A stretch of DNA of 64,000 bases from Pseudomonas sp. IB20 (GTDB lineage Bacteria > Pseudomonadota > Gammaproteobacteria > Pseudomonadales > Pseudomonadaceae). The translations under genes and the position numbers were made by a program. The notes under the pieces are model-generated. The model worked only from the letters and a program-made list of their open reading frames with translations, did no database searches and was not told the origin of the DNA. Position 1 is the first letter of the stretch. Every line of letters begins with the position of its first letter. Shown here piece by piece: positions 59,221 to 64,000 of this stretch. The stretch covers positions 3,703,284 to 3,767,283 of the forward strand of contig NZ_CP046103.1 in the NCBI RefSeq assembly GCF_009707325.1, written 5' to 3'.

Positions 59221-61596
59221 TTAGGCGGACGCTTGGCCTTCTGCGAGGAAGAACCAGGTTTCCAGTACGGAGTCGGGGTTCAGCGAGACGCTTTCGATGC
59301 CCTGCTCCATCAGCCATTTGGCCAGGTCAGGGTGGTCGGAAGGGCCTTGGCCGCAGATACCGATGTACTTGCCGGCCTTGTTACAGGCCTGGATGGCGTT
59401 GGCCAGCAGCTTCTTGACCGCAGGGTTACGCTCATCAAACAGGTGGGCGATGATTCCTGAGTCACGGTCCAGGCCCAGGGTCAGCTGGGTCAGGTCGTTG
59501 GAGCCGATGGAGAAGCCGTCGAAGAATTCCAGGAACTCCTCGGCCAGGATGGCGTTGGACGGCAGTTCGCACATCATGATTACGCGCAGGCCGTTTTCGC
59601 CACGGCTCAGGCCGTTTTCCGCCAACAGGTCGACCACCTGGCTCGCTTCGCCCAGGGTGCGTACGAACGGCACCATGATTTCGACGTTGGTCAGGCCCAT
59701 TTCATTGCGCACGCGTTTGAGGGCACGGCACTCAAGCTCGAAGCAATCGCGGAAGGCTTCGCTGATGTAACGCGAGGCGCCCCGGAAGCCCAGCATCGGG
59801 TTTTCTTCTTCCGGCTCGTAAAGCTTGCCGCCGATCAGGTTAGCGTATTCGTTGGACTTAAAGTCCGACAGGCGCACGATGACCTTTTTCGGGTAGAACG
59901 CCGCCGCCAGGGTACTGATGCCTTCCACCAGTTTCTCGACGTAGAAGCCCACCGGGTCGTTGTAACCGGCGATGCGCTTGTCGACGCTTTCCTTGATGTC
60001 CGGCGGCAGGCCGTCGTAGTTCAGCAGGGCCTTGGGGTGCACGCCGATCATGCGGTTGATGATGAACTCCAGACGGGCCAGGCCCACACCAGCGTTCGGC
60101 AACTGCGCGAAATCGAAGGCACGGTCCGGGTTACCGACGTTCATCATGATCTTGAACGGCAGGTCAGGCATGGCATCGATGGAGTTTTGCTTGATGTCGA
60201 AGCCCAGTTCACCCTCAAAGATGAAACCGGTGTCGCCTTCAGCGCAGGATACCGTCACGCCCTGGCCATCTTTCAACAGCTGGGTGGCATTGCCGCAACC
60301 GACGACCGCCGGAATGCCCAGCTCACGGGCGATGATCGCCGCGTGACACGTACGCCCGCCACGGTTGGTGACGATGGCGCTGGCGCGTTTCATCACGGGT
60401 TCCCAGTCCGGGTCGGTCATGTCGGAGACCAGCACGTCGCCTGGCTGGACTTTGTCCATTTCGGACACGTCCTTGATGATCCGCACCTTGCCGGCGCCGA
60501 TGCGCTGGCCGATGGCACGGCCTTCCACCAGCACGGTGCCGGTTTCTTTCAATAAGTAACGTTCCATGACATTGGCCGAGGTGCGGCTTTTCACGGTTTC
60601 AGGCCGCGCCTGCACGATGTACAGCTTGCCGTCGTCACCGTCCTTGGCCCACTCGATGTCCATCGGGCACTTGTAGTGCTTTTCGATGATCATCGCTTGT
60701 TTGGCCAATTCGCTGACTTCAGCGTCAGTCAGGCAGAAACGCGCGCGCTCGGCCTTGTCGACTTCAACGGTTTTAACCGAGCGACCGGCCTTGGCCTCGT
60801 CGCCGTAGATCATCTTGATGGCTTTGCTGCCCAGGTTGCGGCGCAGGATGGCCGGGCGGCCAGCCTCAAGGGTGTGTTTATGGACGTAGAATTCGTCCGG
60901 GTTGACCGCGCCTTGTACGACGGTTTCGCCCAGGCCGTAGGCGCCGGTGATGAATACCACGTCACGGAAGCCCGATTCGGTGTCCAGGGTGAACATCACG
61001 CCGGCGGTGCCGGTTTCCGAACGCACCATGCGCTGCACGCCGGCAGACAAAGCCACCAGTTTGTGGTCGAAACCTTGGTGTACGCGGTAGGAAATGGCGC
61101 GGTCGTTGAACAGCGAGGCAAACACTTCCTTGGCGGCGCGGATTACGTTTTCGACGCCACGGATATTCAGGAAGGTTTCTTGCTGGCCGGCAAAAGAGGC
61201 GTCCGGCAAGTCTTCGGCTGTGGCCGAGGAGCGCACGGCGACGGCCATGTCCGGGTTACCGGCCGACAGCGTGGCGAAGGCGGTGCGGATTTCTTCGTTG
61301 AGCTTCTCGGGGAACTCGGCGTCCATGATCCATTTACGGATCTGGGCACCGGTCTTGGCCAGGGCATTGACGTCATCGACGTCCAGGGCGTCCAGCGCGG
61401 CGTGGATCTGAGCATTGAGGCCGCTGAGTTCGAGGAAATCGCGGTAAGCCTGAGCCGTGGTGGCGAAACCACCAGGCACCGAGACACCAGCGCCTGCAAG
61501 ATTACTGATCATCTCGCCGAGGGATGCGTTCTTGCCCCCCACATGCTCTACATCATGGACGCCGAGCTTATCGAGGGAAACTACGTACTCTACCAA
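59221..61596 (-). CDS. ppsA: Phosphoenolpyruvate synthase
   Basis: A 791-residue enzyme that makes phosphoenolpyruvate from pyruvate and ATP for gluconeogenesis. ATP-grasp N-terminal domain, the phosphohistidine motif [23 protein letters not shown], and the C-terminal PEP-binding barrel ([29 protein letters not shown]). Divergent from its regulator ppsR, 178 bases away. Confidence 0.98.
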   Translation of the reverse strand: MVEYVVSLDKLGVHDVEHVGGKNASLGEMISNLAGAGVSVPGGFATTAQAYRDFLELSGLNAQIHAALDALDVDDVNALAKTGAQIRKWIMDAEFPEKLNEEIRTAFATLSAGNPDMAVAVRSSATAEDLPDASFAGQQETFLNIRGVENVIRAAKEVFASLFNDRAISYRVHQGFDHKLVALSAGVQRMVRSETGTAGVMFTLDTESGFRDVVFITGAYGLGETVVQGAVNPDEFYVHKHTLEAGRPAILRRNLGSKAIKMIYGDEAKAGRSVKTVEVDKAERARFCLTDAEVSELAKQAMIIEKHYKCPMDIEWAKDGDDGKLYIVQARPETVKSRTSANVMERYLLKETGTVLVEGRAIGQRIGAGKVRIIKDVSEMDKVQPGDVLVSDMTDPDWEPVMKRASAIVTNRGGRTCHAAIIARELGIPAVVGCGNATQLLKDGQGVTVSCAEGDTGFIFEGELGFDIKQNSIDAMPDLPFKIMMNVGNPDRAFDFAQLPNAGVGLARLEFIINRMIGVHPKALLNYDGLPPDIKESVDKRIAGYNDPVGFYVEKLVEGISTLAAAFYPKKVIVRLSDFKSNEYANLIGGKLYEPEEENPMLGFRGASRYISEAFRDCFELECRALKRVRNEMGLTNVEIMVPFVRTLGEASQVVDLLAENGLSRGENGLRVIMMCELPSNAILAEEFLEFFDGFSIGSNDLTQLTLGLDRDSGIIAHLFDERNPAVKKLLANAIQACNKAGKYIGICGQGPSDHPDLAKWLMEQGIESVSLNPDSVLETWFFLAEGQASA

Positions 61597-61774
61597 GGTG
61601 ATCTCTCCACTTTCTGTGTTGGAAAAGCTCAGGACGCCGGCGGCTCAGTAGGAGCAAACGCCAGCGCTTGTGGCCTGGACCTGGAAAATAAGTGAGAATG
61701 CGGCCCACTGCGGGACGGCAAAATCGCGCCTATCATATCCAAGATTCGCCATCAGCTTAAGGCCTAGGGCTCAA

Positions 61775-62593
61775 ATGAAACGATCTGCTTTCTTTATCTC
61801 CGACGGCACCGGCATCACAGCCGAAACATTGGGTCAGAGCCTGCTCGCACAGTTCGAAAACATTACCTTCGCCAAATTCACGCGGCCCTATATCGACAAC
61901 GTGGATAAAGCGCGGGCCATGGTACAACAAATCAATCTGGCGGCTGAAAAAGACGGTTTTCGACCGATCATTTTCGACACCATCGTCAATCAAGACATCC
62001 GTGAGATCCTTGCAACCTCCAATGGTTTCATGATCGACATTTTCTCCACGTTCCTGGCGCCGCTGGAACAGGAGCTGAGTGAACACTCCTCCTATTCCGT
62101 AGGAAAGTCCCATTCCATAGGGCACAACTCCAACTATATGGAGCGTATCGAGGCGGTGAACTTCGCCCTCGACAATGATGACGGCGCCCGCACTCACTAC
62201 TACGACAAAGCCGATTTGATCCTGGTGGGCGTGTCCCGCTGCGGCAAGACGCCGACGTGCCTGTACATGGCCATGCAGTTTGGCATTCGCGCGGCCAACT
62301 ACCCGCTGACCGAGGACGACATGGAACACCTGACGCTGCCGGCCGCCCTGCGCGCGCACCAGCATAAGCTGTTCGGCCTGACCATCGACCCGGACCGCCT
62401 CACCGCCATCCGTAACGAGCGCAAGCCCAACAGCCGCTATTCGAGCTACGCCCAGTGCGAGTTCGAAGTACGCGAGGTGGAAAATCTGTTCCGTCGCGAG
62501 AATATTGCGCACATCAATTCCACGCATTTTTCGGTGGAAGAGATTTCGGCGAAGATTTTGGTGGAGAAAGGCGTGGAGCGGCGCTTCAAATAA
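61775..62593 (+). CDS. ppsR: PpsR, PEP synthase regulatory kinase/phosphotransferase
   Basis: A 272-residue DUF299 protein ([20 protein letters not shown]) with P-loop [15 protein letters not shown]. It switches PpsA on and off by phosphate addition and removal at a Thr next to the catalytic His. ATG 61775 is chosen over the open frame to 61670. Divergent from ppsA. Confidence 0.95.
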   Translation: MKRSAFFISDGTGITAETLGQSLLAQFENITFAKFTRPYIDNVDKARAMVQQINLAAEKDGFRPIIFDTIVNQDIREILATSNGFMIDIFSTFLAPLEQELSEHSSYSVGKSHSIGHNSNYMERIEAVNFALDNDDGARTHYYDKADLILVGVSRCGKTPTCLYMAMQFGIRAANYPLTEDDMEHLTLPAALRAHQHKLFGLTIDPDRLTAIRNERKPNSRYSSYAQCEFEVREVENLFRRENIAHINSTHFSVEEISAKILVEKGVERRFK

Positions 62594-62604
62594 GCCAACG
62601 ACTA

Positions 62605-62675
62605 TGAATTTCCTGTGGCAAGCGGGCTGAGCAACTTATTTGTGGCCCGCGGGCTTGCCACGACAAGCCCGTTCG
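62605..62675. repeat. Short inverted repeat with TGTGGCAAGCGGGCT ends
   Basis: CCTGTGGCAAGCGGGCTGAG faces GGCCCGCGGGCTTGCCACG. It sits between the convergent ppsR and MocR genes and can act as a terminator-like hairpin. A different REP class from the GGAGCTGGCTTGCC type. Confidence 0.65.
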
Positions 62676-62692
62676 TCACAAAGAGCCAGCGT

Positions 62693-64000
62693 CTACAGGT
62701 GAAACCTGTCCCCACCCTGCCCCAACGCCGTCGCCAGCGCATCAAACCCCGCCCGCAACAACTGATCATCCCCCGACGTATTACAGATACTCGCCCGAAT
62801 AAATTGCGGCACTGCCGTCTGCCCTACGGCAAACGCTTCGGCGGTGGCGATCAGGTAATTATTCTGCTTGAGCTCCGCCTCGATTTCCGACGCGCGCCAA
62901 GGCTCCGGTACTTCAATCCAGAAGTGCGGGCTATTAAGGTGAGTGCGGTATTCCAGGCCCGCCAACAGGTCCTGCACCAAGATTTTACGGCGGCTGATTT
63001 CGCTGATCTGCTGGCGTAGCAGGTACTCTGCCGTGCCGTTTTCGATCCACTGGGTCGCCAGTTCCAGGGTGACCGGCGTGGCCATCCAACAGGTCGAGCG
63101 CAAGGCCGCCGAAATGCGGCTGACCAGCGCCGGTGGCGCATGCACATAGCCCACCCGCAAGCCGGCGGACACTGCCTTGCTCAGGCTGCTGATCAAAATC
63201 GTACGCTCAGGCGCGAAATGGCTGAGGGGCGGCGGCCGGTCTTCTACCAATACGCCGTGGGCTTCATCCTCAAGAATCAGCAGGTTGTGCTCGCGGCACA
63301 CTTTAACCAGGGCTTCCCGGCGCGCGACCGACAATACGGCCGTGGTCGGGTTCTGGATGGTAGGCGTGCAGTACAACGCCGACACCCGATGATTACGACA
63401 GACTTCATCGAGCGCGCCCGGCAGCACGCCTTCGTCATCCATCTCCAGGCCGATCAGCCGCACGCCGAGCATGCGCGCAGCCGTGATCAGCCCAGGATAG
63501 GTAAGCTGCTCGGTCACCACCGTATCGCCCGCCCGCAGCAACGCCATCATCGCGCAGAGCAAGCCATGCTGGCCGCCATTGACGCAGATAACCTGCTCCG
63601 GAATCGGATGAAAATCACGCTGTACCAGCCATTGCGCCCCAGCCTCACGGTAGCGCGGCAACCCGGCATCCGGGGTGTAGGCGCTGATGTCCTGGAGGAA
63701 CTTGGTATTGGTCGACAAGGTTTGGAAGCTCTGGGCCAGAAACACCGTCTCCAGCCCAGGAATATGCATGTTACGGCTCATGTCGAAGTAATGGCGTGGC
63801 TCCTCGCTGACGTTGCGAAAGCCTTCATCGCGTTGGCGCTCCATCCCACGCTTGCGCACGAATGTGCCGTCACCCACCCGCGCCACCACCAACCCCAGGC
63901 GTTCCAACTCACCGTAGGCGCGGCTGATGGTGCCAATGGTCACACCCAGATTGTCGGAAAGCACCCGGTGGGGCGGCAGTTTTCGTCCGGGTTCAATCAA
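62693..64000 (-). CDS. MocR-type regulator (GntR winged helix plus aminotransferase domain), 5' end missing
   Basis: 435 codons are present and the gene runs past the window edge. The N-terminal part is the end of a GntR DNA-binding domain (SDNLGVTIGTISRAYGELERLGLV). The rest is a class I aminotransferase fold with GGQHGLLCAMMALL, NPTTAVLS, EDEAHGVL and the PLP lysine in SSLSKAVSAGLRVGY. MocR proteins sense PLP or amino compounds and control nearby genes. Target unknown, because the neighbour lies outside. Confidence 0.92.
   Translation of the reverse strand: MIEPGRKLPPHRVLSDNLGVTIGTISRAYGELERLGLVVARVGDGTFVRKRGMERQRDEGFRNVSEEPRHYFDMSRNMHIPGLETVFLAQSFQTLSTNTKFLQDISAYTPDAGLPRYREAGAQWLVQRDFHPIPEQVICVNGGQHGLLCAMMALLRAGDTVVTEQLTYPGLITAARMLGVRLIGLEMDDEGVLPGALDEVCRNHRVSALYCTPTIQNPTTAVLSVARREALVKVCREHNLLILEDEAHGVLVEDRPPPLSHFAPERTILISSLSKAVSAGLRVGYVHAPPALVSRISAALRSTCWMATPVTLELATQWIENGTAEYLLRQQISEISRRKILVQDLLAGLEYRTHLNSPHFWIEVPEPWRASEIEAELKQNNYLIATAEAFAVGQTAVPQFIRASICNTSGDDQLLRAGFDALATALGQGGDRFHL

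Overview
The window is a stretch of chromosome from a fluorescent Pseudomonas (P. fluorescens group, subgroup not determinable here). The evidence is the gene orders ccoG-fixH-ccoI-ccoS / hemN / anr / apt, dnaX-ybaB-...-recR, cfrX-cmpX-sigX-oprF and ppsA/ppsR, together with high-GC codon use and many REP elements of the GTGGGAGCTGGCTTGCCTGCGATAGC type. Most of the DNA is ordinary core genome. No tRNA, rRNA, CRISPR array, insertion sequence or prophage was seen. The only structural RNA recognised is the 4.5S SRP RNA (ffs).

Layout. 1-7.6 kb: maturation of cbb3 oxidase, anaerobic haem synthesis (hemN with a perfect ANR box), anr itself, a frameshifted FlxA-like gene, and apt. 7.7-13.5 kb (mostly minus strand): acyl-CoA dehydrogenase, recR, a CurA-like reductase, ybaB, dnaX. 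13.6-17.6 kb: a periplasmic solute-binding-like protein, a VOC protein, an EamA exporter with a divergent LysR regulator, a DUF2167 protein. 17.7-20.4 kb: a lysozyme-like (N-acetylmuramidase) protein with no signal peptide, coupled to an exported small protein, plus a second, broken copy of the muramidase. This looks like an effector-immunity locus. 20.8-29.5 kb: ffs, a zinc-peptidase-like protein fused in frame to LigA, zipA, smc. 29.5-38.8 kb: purine catabolism (GntR, xdhABC, guaD), a second GntR, a BenE-type transporter. 38.9-47.7 kb: yggL, dacB, a membrane diguanylate cyclase, rlmKL, rmf, pyrD.

47.8-53.4 kb is the accessory and decaying part. Three genes closely resemble Salmonella SPI-1 hilA, iagB and invG. 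They stand alone, without the rest of a type III secretion system, and the secretin seems to lack its inner-gate segment. Next to them lies a wrecked nitrate-assimilation locus: nasS has a frameshift, nasT ends early at an amber codon, and a large deletion joins the first 54 codons of the nitrate transporter to the last part of cobA. The scar was then tandemly duplicated as an exact 177-bp unit. 53.4-64 kb returns to core genes: oprF, sigX, cmpX, cfrX, zntB, rraA, an alpha/beta hydrolase, ppsA, ppsR, and the 3' part of a MocR-type regulator running off the end.

The strongest candidates for new biology are the muramidase/exported-protein pair with its dead paralogue, the stand-alone hilA-iagB-invG trio, and the LigA-peptidase gene fusion. 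Repeat elements also supply the C-terminal codons of at least two proteins (XdhB and the diguanylate cyclase).
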